In this document: one piece after another, positions 13,942 through 21,717 of the stretch
Layout of the letters: each line of letters starts with the position of its first letter
Position numbering within the stretch: position 1 is the first letter of the stretch
Origin: Holosporaceae bacterium
Lineage (GTDB): Bacteria > Pseudomonadota > Alphaproteobacteria > UBA3830
Direction: 5' to 3'
Assembly: GCA_031265715.1 (NCBI GenBank)
Contig: JAISCG010000080.1
Span: 1 to 22,197, forward strand
DNA length: 22,197 nucleotides
Notes under the pieces: generated by a model
Database searches by the model: none
What the model was told of the DNA's origin: nothing
The model's input: only the letters and a program-made list of their open reading frames with translations
Program-made: the position numbers and the translations under genes

Positions 13942-14742
13942 TTAAGATTTGGCTCTGAATTTCCTGAGATTCAGCACAGGCGAAGGTCTCGGAAACATTT
14001 GCTCTTTGAATCTGTAGAGATTATTTTTAATCAAGCAAAAATCCAACTTTTCGATAATATCGTTGACAAACTTGTTCGGTTTGTTTCTGGTTATAGTCAG
14101 CATTTCATTCGCCAAATTGACCAACCCTACGGCTTTTTGCTCTTTGTTTCCTGTGACGTCATTGAGTTTTTGAATAAAGTTACCTTTGCAATTTCCCCTG
14201 AACAAGAAAGCAACATTGAAATTTTGACCTTTCTTGTCAAATATTTGGGCATTCGATATCTTATTCCTTATATAGACGATTAATCCGCCAAAAGTGGAGC
14301 AATCAGGAGCGACAGGTTCCGCTGCCTGCGGTAACAAGTCGGGAGGAGAGGGGCGTTTTGCCGACAAACGAGATGGTGGAGGAGAAGGGCGTCTTGCTGA
14401 CGAACGAGATGATGGATGAGATGCCGAGTCATTACTCGCAGAGCCTCTGCTATCCCCCGATGCGGAAGCATCAGCTGCAGAGACAACTACTGCATTTGGT
14501 CGAAGTTCTTCCCGCAACCTGATTATTTCCCGCAACCTGATTATTTCCCGATCTCTGATATCGATTTCTGCTCGAAGCCCAAGTATTTCGGCTTCCATAT
14601 TTCCTAAATTTTCTAATTCTGCGTTTACTCTTCTTACTGATTCCCTAAGTCTGGAGAAATCTACTGATTCTGAATCCATATCCATGGATAGCAAATAGGG
14701 ATTAACAGTAACAATTGCCGTTAATAATAAAACTTTTCTCAT
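13942..14742 (-). CDS. Exported coiled-coil / Ser-Pro-rich protein, 266 aa, family unknown
   Basis: I do not recognise this family. It starts with a signal peptide (MRKVLLLTAIVTVNPYLLS, cleavage near residue 19). Residues about 25-80 are charged and probably form a coiled coil (VNAELENLGNMEAEILGLRAEI, with REIIRL duplicated by an 18-bp DNA repeat). Residues about 85-140 form a Ser/Pro/Arg-rich linker with a 12-residue duplication (SARRPSPP, SAKRPSPP). The last about 120 residues look globular, with two cysteines and a basic tail RKFRAKS. The ATG at 14742 has AAAGGAT 12 bases before it. The layout (export signal, stalk, linker, head) would suit a surface or periplasmic protein, but that is inference. 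It lies in the same direction as the next coiled-coil gene, separated by a terminator. Confidence 0.75.
   Translation of the reverse strand: MRKVLLLTAIVTVNPYLLSMDMDSESVDFSRLRESVRRVNAELENLGNMEAEILGLRAEIDIRDREIIRLREIIRLREELRPNAVVVSAADASASGDSRGSASNDSASHPSSRSSARRPSPPPSRLSAKRPSPPDLLPQAAEPVAPDCSTFGGLIVYIRNKISNAQIFDKKGQNFNVAFLFRGNCKGNFIQKLNDVTGNKEQKAVGLVNLANEMLTITRNKPNKFVNDIIEKLDFCLIKNNLYRFKEQMFPRPSPVLNLRKFRAKS
14342..14413. repeat. 36-bp in-frame tandem repeat in the 266-aa gene
   Basis: Two units starting at 14342 and 14378, each beginning GGAGGAGA[GA]GGGCGT and ending near ACGAGATG[GA]T. They encode the repeated Ser-Ala-Arg/Lys-Arg-Pro-Ser-Pro-Pro linker on the minus strand. Confidence 0.8.
14511..14546. 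repeat. 18-bp perfect tandem duplication in the 266-aa gene
   Basis: CCCGCAACCTGATTATTT occurs twice head to tail with no mismatch. It encodes REIIRL twice in the predicted coiled coil. A perfect match suggests recent origin. Confidence 0.9.
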
Positions 14743-14824
14743 AATTTTTTTTATCCTTTTAACTACTGAAATAACACATTCACCTTGTGAACATTATAAG
14801 TCAGATAACTGAAAATAAAGTTTG

Positions 14825-14857
14825 GTATAAAGAGCTTCTTGTTTTTACAGAAGCTCT
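14825..14857 (-). terminator. Intrinsic terminator of the 218-aa coiled-coil gene
   Basis: A perfect 9-bp stem AGAGCTTCT / AGAAGCTCT with a 9-base loop, 16 bases past the stop codon; read on the minus strand it ends in a short T-run. Confidence 0.65.
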
Positions 14858-14873
14858 AACATCAAGCCAAGGC

Positions 14874-15530
14874 TTACGGAACAAGTCTTACAAGACCACG
14901 CTCAAGAATCGCTACTACCTCATTTAGCGTGCCTTTAAGTAGAACACACTTAGGATTATCGTCGATGTTGATACTATCGGCGTTTGCTCGAATCTCAGCA
15001 ATTGTCTCCTCCACAAAAGCGATTATGCCATCTGAGAGTCTTGTAGTTGCATCTAAATTTGTTCGAGCGGCATCTAAATCTGTTCGAGTGGCATCTAAAT
15101 CTGCTCGAGCGACACCTAAATCTGCTTGGGTGTCAGCCAAACCTGCTCGAGCGGCATCTAAAGCGGCACCTAAATTTGCTCGATCTTCCTTTAAACGTAC
15201 TATCGCATCTATCAGACCTGATGAGTTCCATACCTCATTGAGACGTGCATGTCTGCCTGCAAACACATTCGGACCCAATTCCAGTAACGCCAATACTTCG
15301 CCGCCCCGATTTTCCCAGATATGCGTTTTTCCCTTCCATTTTTGGTGAGCAGTTGCTTCGTACGTCATAGAACGACTTGTTGCTCCTACTAAATCTCGAA
15401 GACCGGCAAAATCTTCTGTTGCTGTTGCTGTTGCTGTTGCTCTTCTCCTAGCATTAGGATCCATGGCATCAGCATTAAGAAATAAAGGACAGCACGCCGC
15501 TGTCAGCATCAATTTAAATATTCTATTCAT
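14874..15530 (-). CDS. Exported protein with 21-bp heptad-repeat coiled coil, 218 aa, family unknown
   Basis: Not recognised as a known family. The signal peptide is MNRIFKLMLTAACCPLFLNADA, followed after about ten residues by (Ala-Thr)4 from a hexamer repeat. A globular part spans about residues 40-110 (with KTHIWENRGGEVLALLELGP). Residues about 112-165 are a regular heptad array, such as LDATRTD, LDAARTN and LADTQAD, with leucine at the first position of each heptad; this is a strong coiled-coil signature. The last 50 residues are helical and amphipathic. The ATG at 15530 has GGAG with an 8-base spacer. A terminator follows. Probably a periplasmic or surface-attached oligomer; function unknown. 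Confidence 0.75.
   Translation of the reverse strand: MNRIFKLMLTAACCPLFLNADAMDPNARRRATATATATEDFAGLRDLVGATSRSMTYEATAHQKWKGKTHIWENRGGEVLALLELGPNVFAGRHARLNEVWNSSGLIDAIVRLKEDRANLGAALDAARAGLADTQADLGVARADLDATRTDLDAARTNLDATTRLSDGIIAFVEETIAEIRANADSINIDDNPKCVLLKGTLNEVVAILERGLVRLVP
15049..15174. repeat. 21-bp tandem repeat array encoding heptads
   Basis: Five units of 21 bases (GCATCTAAATCTGTTCGAGTG type) from 15049 to 15153, then a degenerate unit. Each unit encodes exactly one heptad, so gaining or losing units lengthens or shortens the coiled coil without breaking its register. Confidence 0.9.
15418..15441. repeat. Hexanucleotide tandem repeat (GTTGCT)4 in the 218-aa gene
   Basis: Four perfect copies, read on the minus strand as Ala-Thr pairs just after the signal peptide. 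The DNA unit differs from that in ank2 but makes the same dipeptide. Confidence 0.95.
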
Positions 15531-15653
15531 TTCAATTTCTCCATAATAATTAATTATTGTTATTTTTTTCTCTTTTTCTGGTTTTTTTAAGTCATTCTTT
15601 CTTCCTTTTTACATCTTATAGAATATAATATCATAACAATAATTAAAAAAAAA

Positions 15654-15713
15654 TAGGTTCTATTAGCGAAATTTAAAAAAAAAGAGAAAGATGCCGTATA
15701 ATCTCAAATACCA
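15654..15713 (+). repeat. 59-bp repeat, copy 1, possible end of an insertion element
   Basis: Starts TAGGTTCTATTAGCGAAATTT and ends GTATAATCTCAAATACCA. It matches 22032-22090 with only a few substitutions and a 2-base gap. The start GGTTCT[AG]TTAGCGAAA is reminiscent of insertion-sequence terminal repeats of the GGTTCTGTTGCAAA type, but no transposase is attached here. Confidence 0.7.
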
Positions 15714-15733
15714 ACAAAGCGAGGATATACGAC

Positions 15734-15820
15734 ATGGCAGATTATGACTTACAGGAAGCGATTTTTCAAAAAATATACAGCTTTTCAGTCACAGTCGAAG
15801 CGACTCACATTAAAAATTAA
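15734..15820 (+). CDS. Small open reading frame, 28 aa, possible remnant
   Basis: ATG preceded by GAGG with a 9-base spacer; the peptide begins MADYDLQEAIFQKIYSF and stops after 28 codons. It sits directly inside the IS-like repeat. It could be a leftover of a larger gene carried with the element. I do not assign a function. Confidence 0.25.
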   Translation: MADYDLQEAIFQKIYSFSVTVEATHIKN

Positions 15821-15861
15821 CCGGTTCAATTTTTGCAAATCGGCATCAAGCTGTTAAATGG

Positions 15862-17181
15862 CTAAAACTTGTAAGTTATAATGACTGCCAAACTGCTTTT
15901 TCGAATGTCTGTTCGACTTTTTATGGAATGACCGTAGGGTGTGAGAATCTCGATGTTTTTTCCGGTTTTTAGTGTGTGTGAAACTTCGAAGTTGATGCGG
16001 TAATTTGCGTTGATGTTTTTACTAAAACCAATAGCGAAAAGAGGAGTCAGTTTGTTAAAGTTGTTTTCTCGAACGCTGTAATTGTCACCAACAACAGATA
16101 TGCGTCCGTTTAATTGAATTATTCCGACTTTAAAATATAAACATGAATGAAGTTCGTTAAAAAAATATCCCAACCTTAGCGCGGTATACGGCGAGCAATT
16201 AAAAGAGGCCTTTGTTTTAATATTGGCATACTGAAAAGAATTGTTGCTCAGTGCCCATTGAATAGCGTCATATACCCGATTCATGTCACCGCCGAACAAT
16301 GCAGCAAAATCAGCCGCAGTTATTCCGATATCTTGATAGAAAAAAAATCTTGCTCCCAAAAACAAGTAAGCAAGTTGTCTTGCTGCAGAAATGTTCGCGT
16401 CTGCAGCACCTGTAATTTCTGTTCCTGCGCTTCCTCCAATTGCGTCTTCTCCTATGCTTCTTAACGTATTGCCAAGGTCGGGATTATTAGCAACAATAAA
16501 ATTTCTAATTTCTCTCATAGCCAGTAATATGTTTCCGCCACCTAATGCAGACACACTATTTATTGTGGGATCACCGACAAAACTTGAATACGTAGCTGCG
16601 GCGTTGTTACCGTTCACGACATATAATCTACTGTAGTTTCCGGTCAAAAATGCTGAAATATTCGGACCGGGTGTTCCGTCCGGATTAGCCAACTCGGGTT
16701 GATTGCTTCCCCCTAAATACCTGTTGCATCTTAAAAAATTGCGCCATACCTCCCCATTTATGGAAGGATTGTTTCCTGGCTCGGGAATAAATGAATACCA
16801 GTTTAGATTCCTGAAGTAAGAACTTACTATCTGTGTTAAGGCATTTTGTCTTTGTAAGTATTCGAATCCTGCGGAATTTTCGTTTAATTGTCCGCCTACT
16901 CTGAGATGTTTCGATCCTGATCCGAAATCGGCGCCGACTTCGGCTCCGATGAAGAAATTTCCGCAAAGCATCTTCTGATATCCGACTGTGAAGACTCCTC
17001 CGGCGGCGGAGGTTTTTCGTATTCCGATGTTTATGCCTAGCCCGCAGTATCCGCCTTCAAAATCGCTTACTGACGAATTGAAGGAATCTTCCGTTTCCTC
17101 CGGTTTATCGGTGTCGGAAATGTGCTCGGCACACAGATTAAATACAAATAATAGTGTCGAAAAAGTCAGTAAAAAACGCAT
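15862..17181 (-). CDS. Probable outer-membrane beta-barrel surface protein, 439 aa
   Basis: The signal peptide is MRFLLTFSTLLFVFNLCA. The next region has alternating strands typical of barrels (GGYCGLGINIGIR, FTVGYQKM, FFIGAEVGADFG), a long middle section of about 200 residues rich in Asn, Gly, Ala and Ser that could be an external domain, and a strand-rich end (YTALRLGYFF, CLYFKVGIIQL, LAVIITYKF). The terminal Phe after alternating hydrophobics is the usual outer-membrane signature for Bam-dependent assembly. The general plan recalls the OmpA-like / Msp2-P44 surface antigens of Anaplasmataceae, but I cannot show homology. I chose the ATG at 17181 because AGAGG stands 4 bases before it; an ATG 12 codons earlier would spoil the signal peptide. 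Confidence 0.75.
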   Translation of the reverse strand: MRFLLTFSTLLFVFNLCAEHISDTDKPEETEDSFNSSVSDFEGGYCGLGINIGIRKTSAAGGVFTVGYQKMLCGNFFIGAEVGADFGSGSKHLRVGGQLNENSAGFEYLQRQNALTQIVSSYFRNLNWYSFIPEPGNNPSINGEVWRNFLRCNRYLGGSNQPELANPDGTPGPNISAFLTGNYSRLYVVNGNNAAATYSSFVGDPTINSVSALGGGNILLAMREIRNFIVANNPDLGNTLRSIGEDAIGGSAGTEITGAADANISAARQLAYLFLGARFFFYQDIGITAADFAALFGGDMNRVYDAIQWALSNNSFQYANIKTKASFNCSPYTALRLGYFFNELHSCLYFKVGIIQLNGRISVVGDNYSVRENNFNKLTPLFAIGFSKNINANYRINFEVSHTLKTGKNIEILTPYGHSIKSRTDIRKSSLAVIITYKF

Positions 17182-17535
17182 GGTACCTCTATATAATATT
17201 AGGGTGATGTATAACAACTATAAGAAAGAAAAACAAGACAAATTTTTACAAAAATATTTTCCTAAAAAATTGGTAAAATTATATAGATAGTATTATGATA
17301 TATCGGCATAAATCTCTTCAAATAAAATAAGGTTATATTGTCCGCTTGGGGAAAAAAGAGGCAACGGCGATGTTTTAGATGAAATATCAGAAATTCAAAG
17401 AATTAAGTGCTGATTTTTGGTTTTTGACGCCGAAAGCTCGGGGAAATGAATTCTATTTTACGTCCATCATGATTTTCACCCCGAAACCGGGATTATTTGA
17501 CGAGAATCCGCACTCCGTTTCCAAATTCCTTCCAT
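17182..17535. other. Intergenic region, no gene recognised
   Basis: 354 bases. The left part is AT-rich and should carry the promoter of the 439-aa gene. The right part (about 17400-17535) is less AT-rich and may be decayed coding sequence. A 30-codon frame starts at an ATG overlapping the rluB stop codon (MPINGRNLETECGF...), but nothing else supports it. Confidence 0.45.
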
Positions 17536-18279
17536 TTATTGGCATAGCTGAGTAGTAACGAAAAATCCGCTTTTTTCAAGCTGCGCCATTTCCCGCTCGG
17601 AAGCTGTTTCGATGCTTCCCGGCGGCAAATTTCCCAGATTAAACGGACCGTAGCTGATCCTGATTAATCTGCTTACTTCGCATCCGACATAGGACATCAT
17701 CTTGCGGATTTCGCGGTTTTTTCCTTCGGATATGGTTACGGTTATCCACGAATTTGCGGCGCGTCTGTCGATTTTTATGTCGGCGGGTCTGTATCTGATC
17801 CCGTTAATCGTTACGCCTTTTCCGAGTTTTTGAATTTTTTCTTCGGTCAGATCTCCGAAAATTCTGACTCGGTACACTCTCTTCAATCCGGTGCTCGGGA
17901 GCTCCATTTTTTCGGCCGTTTTTCCGTTGTTGGTGAACAGCAGCAGTCCTTCGGAATTGTAGTCGAGGCGTCCGATATATATGAATCTTTGATCAAAATT
18001 TTTTCCGGAAAAAACGGTTTCGCGATGCTGAGGATCGCTTTTCGTCGTGATGACTCCCGCGGGCTTGTGGTATTTCCAAATAATTACCTCTTCGGATTTT
18101 TGCGGAATGATTTTTCCCCGAACGGACACCTCATTTTGATCCGTCACAAAAAAAACCGGCGTTTTCACGATCTGCCCGTCAACGGTGACGCATCCTTCGC
18201 CTATCAACCTCTCGGCTTCGCGGCGGGAGGCGACTCCGCTTTCGGCGATTCTTTTGGCCAGTCGTATTTTTTCTTCCAA
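17536..18279 (-). CDS. rluB: 23S rRNA pseudouridine synthase, RsuA/RluB family
   Basis: Converts a uridine in ribosomal RNA to pseudouridine, in the cytoplasm. The N-terminal S4 RNA-binding domain reads RLAKRIAESGVASRREAERLI. The catalytic motif GRLDYNSEGLLLFTNNG has the catalytic D106, and the C-terminal block EGKNREIRKMM is diagnostic. At 247 residues it is standard for RluB/RsuA; which uridine is modified cannot be told from sequence alone, so rluB is the most likely subtype. The start is a TTG 2 bases after the stop of the upstream gene, which implies translational coupling. The S4 domain begins immediately, so little N-terminal sequence can be missing. Confidence 0.9.
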   Translation of the reverse strand: MEEKIRLAKRIAESGVASRREAERLIGEGCVTVDGQIVKTPVFFVTDQNEVSVRGKIIPQKSEEVIIWKYHKPAGVITTKSDPQHRETVFSGKNFDQRFIYIGRLDYNSEGLLLFTNNGKTAEKMELPSTGLKRVYRVRIFGDLTEEKIQKLGKGVTINGIRYRPADIKIDRRAANSWITVTISEGKNREIRKMMSYVGCEVSRLIRISYGPFNLGNLPPGSIETASEREMAQLEKSGFFVTTQLCQ

Positions 18280-18281
18280 AA

Positions 18282-19658
18282 TCAGTATCCGCTCGCGATA
18301 CGCTCCACCAATTGTCGAGTGGTGGGGATAAAATTATTCTCATAAAACGGATCTTCTCCGAAACGGTAGGCGGTATGTCCGGCAAACACGAGACTTTGAT
18401 CGAGATTACCTCCGTGTGCCGCCGCCTGCAGACTCTTTTGTATGCAAAAACTGCGAGGATCCGGGATTTTTCCGGTCGATTCCTTGTGGCTGCACCAACT
18501 GCTGAATCTGCACATGCTCAGGCAACAGCAGCAATTTTTTTGGTCGCGCAAAATTTGTTCGGCTTGCTGAGGAGTAACAAAAACCACCGTGTCATCCGGG
18601 GTTATCATCGCCGTGGAAAATCCGTTCGCAATCCAAGACGTAATTTTTTCGCTTTGGCTGGGATCGACACAAACTTCGCGGCCGAAAACTCTTACGACCA
18701 GCGGGGAACTTTCGACGATCGCCGCCTGTCGCTCCTGCAATTCCAAAAGATTTTCCAGCATTTTATTATTTACGGCAGAGGAGTAAAATCCGGTCGGACT
18801 CAGCTGCGTCAATTTTATATCTCCCCTTTTTAGAGACATTAATTTCGGCTGCCACGCCTTTGCGACGGGAGATTCCGTTGTTAGAATCGGACGGGTACCG
18901 AACTGAAAAGCAACGGCTCCAAGTTCCTTATTTCCGATGTAATCCTCCCACTCGGAGAGCCACCATACTCCGCCGGCAATTATTATAGGCAGCGACTGAA
19001 GTCCGAAATCGTTCATCGTTTTTCGCAGATCAACGAGACGCAGATAGGGATTCACAGGTTCCGCCGGATTTTCCGCGTTGGACAATCCGTTATGTCCGCC
19101 GGCAAGCCAGGGATCCTCGTAAACAACGCCGCCGAGAAAATCCTGTGCTTTTTTGAATGATCTGCGAAACAGTGCCGAAAACGCCCTGGCCGACGACACG
19201 ATCGGATAATAATATACTCCGAATTTTGAGGTAATTTCTCCCAGAGCGTAGGGCATTCCGGCTCCGCAAACCACACCGTGAATGCATTCTTTTGATCCCT
19301 CCAGGATCCTCGTGAGAATTTCTTCGCAGGAGCCCATTTCCCACATGACATTCATGTGTATGCGACCTTTTCCGTCGGACCTCTCCCGGGCGATTTTCGC
19401 CTGGGTTATGCCCCCGGCGACGGCGTATTCAATCAGCTCCCGGCGCCGCTCCGAACGTGCACTTCCGTGATATATCTGAGGAATTGCATCTCCGTTTTTA
19501 TCATAGGAATCCGCGTTTACTGCGGAAAAAGTTCCGACGGCGCCGGCAGCAGCCCAGGCTCCGCAGGTTTCCCCGGTGGAAATAGAAATCCCTTTTCCCC
19601 CCTCTGCCAACGGAAGAACCTCTGTTCCGGAAATTTTTTGTAAGTTCAACTTTATCAC
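18282..19658 (-). CDS. Nitronate monooxygenase / 2-nitropropane dioxygenase-like flavoprotein
   Basis: An FMN-dependent TIM-barrel enzyme; family members oxidise nitronates, some serving detoxification. Supporting motifs are GAVGTFSAV and IHMNVMWEM near the N-terminus, GVVCGAGMP, AGGHNG with the probable catalytic H189, IIIAGGVWW (phosphate-binding loop) and FGTRPILT. Beyond residue 370 comes a cysteine-rich stretch (C376-C379, C383, C389) and DPRSFCIQKSL, seen in a longer subgroup; what the cysteines do is unknown. I chose the GTG at 19658 because GGGAG lies 5 bases before it; the TTG four codons upstream overlaps that site. It is 458 residues. The 2-base gap to rluB indicates an operon. Confidence 0.85.
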   Translation of the reverse strand: MIKLNLQKISGTEVLPLAEGGKGISISTGETCGAWAAAGAVGTFSAVNADSYDKNGDAIPQIYHGSARSERRRELIEYAVAGGITQAKIARERSDGKGRIHMNVMWEMGSCEEILTRILEGSKECIHGVVCGAGMPYALGEITSKFGVYYYPIVSSARAFSALFRRSFKKAQDFLGGVVYEDPWLAGGHNGLSNAENPAEPVNPYLRLVDLRKTMNDFGLQSLPIIIAGGVWWLSEWEDYIGNKELGAVAFQFGTRPILTTESPVAKAWQPKLMSLKRGDIKLTQLSPTGFYSSAVNNKMLENLLELQERQAAIVESSPLVVRVFGREVCVDPSQSEKITSWIANGFSTAMITPDDTVVFVTPQQAEQILRDQKNCCCCLSMCRFSSWCSHKESTGKIPDPRSFCIQKSLQAAAHGGNLDQSLVFAGHTAYRFGEDPFYENNFIPTTRQLVERIASGY

Positions 19659-20131
19659 GAATACTCCCAAAATTTCATGAGGTATATATTAATACAATAC
19701 TAACAAAATTACAGCTCTAAACTTCACAAAAGCCCGGGGAGATTTTTAAAGGACACAGAAGCTGTCGCCGGAGACATTACTTCCGGCACTAATCGAAAAT
19801 TCCGTTTTTATTTTCACCGACGCTTTCGCTCACCATGGATCTTACCATAATCCCCTCAGAATTGAATATAAGTATTATTTTTTTTTGAACATTTGTGGTT
19901 CCTCGCGAAAAAAAATTAAAAACCGGAACATAATTTCTGAGTAAATTACTTTTATCAAGATGTAAATAAGTCCATTTTTCTTGTTTGAACGTTTCGTATT
20001 AAGCTTTTTAAATTCACAACTTGCACTTTACATCAAATAGGCGAGATGTTCAATAAAAAATGTGGTTAATTTTTACTTTTTAATATTTTTTTAACATTGT
20101 TTACATAAAATCATATTGAGAGAGGTGCAAA
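19659..20131. other. Divergent intergenic region before the acidic exported protein
   Basis: 473 bases. It contains an imperfect stem (GCCGGA / TCCGGC at 19767-19787) upstream of the nitronate monooxygenase gene, a 19-codon frame on the minus strand (19789-19848) that I do not accept as a gene, AT-rich DNA from about 19860, and a CtrA-box-like site at 20080-20095. Confidence 0.5.
20080..20095 (+). promoter_or_regulatory. CtrA-box-like site TTAA-N7-TTAAC
   Basis: TTAATATTTTTTTAAC matches the CtrA consensus exactly (TTAA, seven bases, TTAAC) about 37 bases upstream of the start codon of the acidic protein gene. AT-rich DNA makes chance matches likely, so the evidence is position plus the presence of ctrA in the window. 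Confidence 0.4.
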
Positions 20132-21715
20132 TTGCGTTGGATCCTTTGTATAATATTTTTTATCGCTTTTATTGAATTTGCTGATGCTTCTGTTGGTCGG
20201 CAATACCTGAATGTCGGTGCAGATTTGTATTATTTGTTGCACGACAATGATAAATATTCTTCATCGGACAAAAGATCGATTGACGTTAAATATGAAGAAG
20301 GATCAAAATTAATTCAAAAAATATTAACCCTGATTTCAACGGAAAATGCAAAACCGGATGCGGATATCGCAGAGATTCCGGATGATTCGGAAAATCATAG
20401 CGAAGATGAGAAGGAAAATAACGATGATGACGCTGATAACAATGCTGATGACAACAATGCTGATAACGATGATAACAAAGATGAAGACGCCGGCAGCGAC
20501 AGCGACAAAGACAAAGCAGACGGCGATGGCGAAGTTTCCCAAGAATCGCTCATTGTAACACCGCCGATTTCTCCGATTCCTCCGATTTCCCCGATTCCGC
20601 CAATTCCGCCGATTTCTCCGTTGCTTCAACAAGATATTTCTTCGCCGCTGCCTCTGATAACAAATCCGAATAACGGCAACATCGGCAATAATAAGATTGA
20701 TACCGATGGTGAAGATGAAGGCGAGGAGAACAGCAAAAAACAACGAAAAACACGTAAGAATGAAAAATTTTCAGATGACAAAAGACGACGAAAAAGACGC
20801 AGTAATGAGAGTTTTTCGAATAAAGCAGATCGCATTCTCGGAATAGAATCGGGCAACAAAAGAAGACGGCGAAACTACGATGATGAATACGATGAAGATT
20901 TTAGGGATGACTATGATGACTATGACGACGACGATTACGACAGCAGAGACAGATACATTGACGAGGATGATGATCGAATAAATATTGGAGAAAGAAGAAG
21001 AGACAGGTCTCGCGACGATGATCGAGACGATGAAGATGAAATCAACATAGACGAACGGGAAACAAGAAGTTCGGATCGATACGATGATGAAGATTCTTCG
21101 GACGATGCCTCTCCAAGAAAAAAGAAACGAGGAGAAGACGATGATGATAACGAAGAAGACGATGAGGCTCCGGATTCACAACTGACTGACGATAAAAATA
21201 AGTCCGATCAAAAAGAAGAAGAAGATGATGATGATGATGAAGGGGAGGGTGGGGGAGACGATGACGAGTCGGATTCACCAATTGATGATGAAAATAAATC
21301 CGATGAATCCGACCAAAAAGAAGATGATGATTCGGATAAAAAAGATGAAAGTAACGACGGAGGCAGCGAAAATGAAGAAGACGACAAAAGCAACGAAAAT
21401 GACGGAGAAGATGAAGATTCCGAATCAGCCGAGTCAGTTGAATCAGCAACCGAATCTGCTCCGGAAGATTCTTCAGTTTTTCTCAAAACCGAACGCGAAG
21501 ATAAAAATACAGAAAAATGGAAGGAAACTCCGGTTGCAAGTCTTCCCGGAAGCGACTCCCTGAAAAAAGAGGATTTTTCCTCAGATACATTTGCTTCGCA
21601 GTCGACTTTTGTGAATGAAGAAAACATAGACATATCGATCATAAAAGAAGTTAAAGATACATCGGACAAAGATATGATTCCCGATAATGCGCCTCTGACC
21701 AGTAAGGATTTTTAA
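20132..21715 (+). CDS. Exported, highly acidic, intrinsically disordered protein with basic clusters, 527 aa
   Basis: I do not recognise a family. TTG start at 20132 with AGAGG and a 6-base spacer; the signal peptide is MRWILCIIFFIAFIEFADA. Residues about 20-80 are ordered and residues 85-135 are Asp/Asn/Glu-rich. A Pro-Ile-Ser repeat (PPISPIPPISP type, about 144-165) follows, then an acidic body reaching residue 440, broken by basic clusters: KKQRKTRK from 202, KRRRKRR 217-223, KRRRR 243-247, PRKKKR 328-333. These resemble nuclear localisation signals embedded in acid tracts. A Ser/Glu-rich end follows. The low-complexity DNA keeps one open frame. A host-nucleus-directed effector, an ion-binding surface protein or a phosphate-free acidic matrix are all possible. 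It is co-transcribed with the next gene (2-base gap). Confidence 0.8.
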   Translation: MRWILCIIFFIAFIEFADASVGRQYLNVGADLYYLLHDNDKYSSSDKRSIDVKYEEGSKLIQKILTLISTENAKPDADIAEIPDDSENHSEDEKENNDDDADNNADDNNADNDDNKDEDAGSDSDKDKADGDGEVSQESLIVTPPISPIPPISPIPPIPPISPLLQQDISSPLPLITNPNNGNIGNNKIDTDGEDEGEENSKKQRKTRKNEKFSDDKRRRKRRSNESFSNKADRILGIESGNKRRRRNYDDEYDEDFRDDYDDYDDDDYDSRDRYIDEDDDRINIGERRRDRSRDDDRDDEDEINIDERETRSSDRYDDEDSSDDASPRKKKRGEDDDDNEEDDEAPDSQLTDDKNKSDQKEEEDDDDDEGEGGGDDDESDSPIDDENKSDESDQKEDDDSDKKDESNDGGSENEEDDKSNENDGEDEDSESAESVESATESAPEDSSVFLKTEREDKNTEKWKETPVASLPGSDSLKKEDFSSDTFASQSTFVNEENIDISIIKEVKDTSDKDMIPDNAPLTSKDF

Positions 21716-21717
21716 TA

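Larger units (their letters stand above)
15531..15861. other. Intergenic region with IS-like terminal repeat
   Basis: 331 bases without a firm gene. It has an AT-rich leader for the 218-aa gene, the repeat at 15654-15713 and one small open frame at 15734-15820. Confidence 0.55.

Noticed and set aside
15049..15174. CRISPR-like array
   Set aside because: The repeats are contiguous 21-bp units without unique spacers and lie in a coding sequence.
15734..15820. Resemblance of the 28-aa peptide to the start of phage tail-completion proteins (DUF3168 type)
   Set aside because: Only about a dozen residues look similar, too little to claim homology.
19789..19848. 19-codon leader peptide with GAGGGG upstream of the nitronate monooxygenase gene
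   Set aside because: The spacing to the ATG is too short, and the following stem has no T-run, so attenuation is not supported.
21208..21669. Long minus-strand frame rich in serine opposite the acidic protein
   Set aside because: Asp/Glu codons (GAT/GAA) read as Ser/Phe on the other strand; this is a composition artefact.
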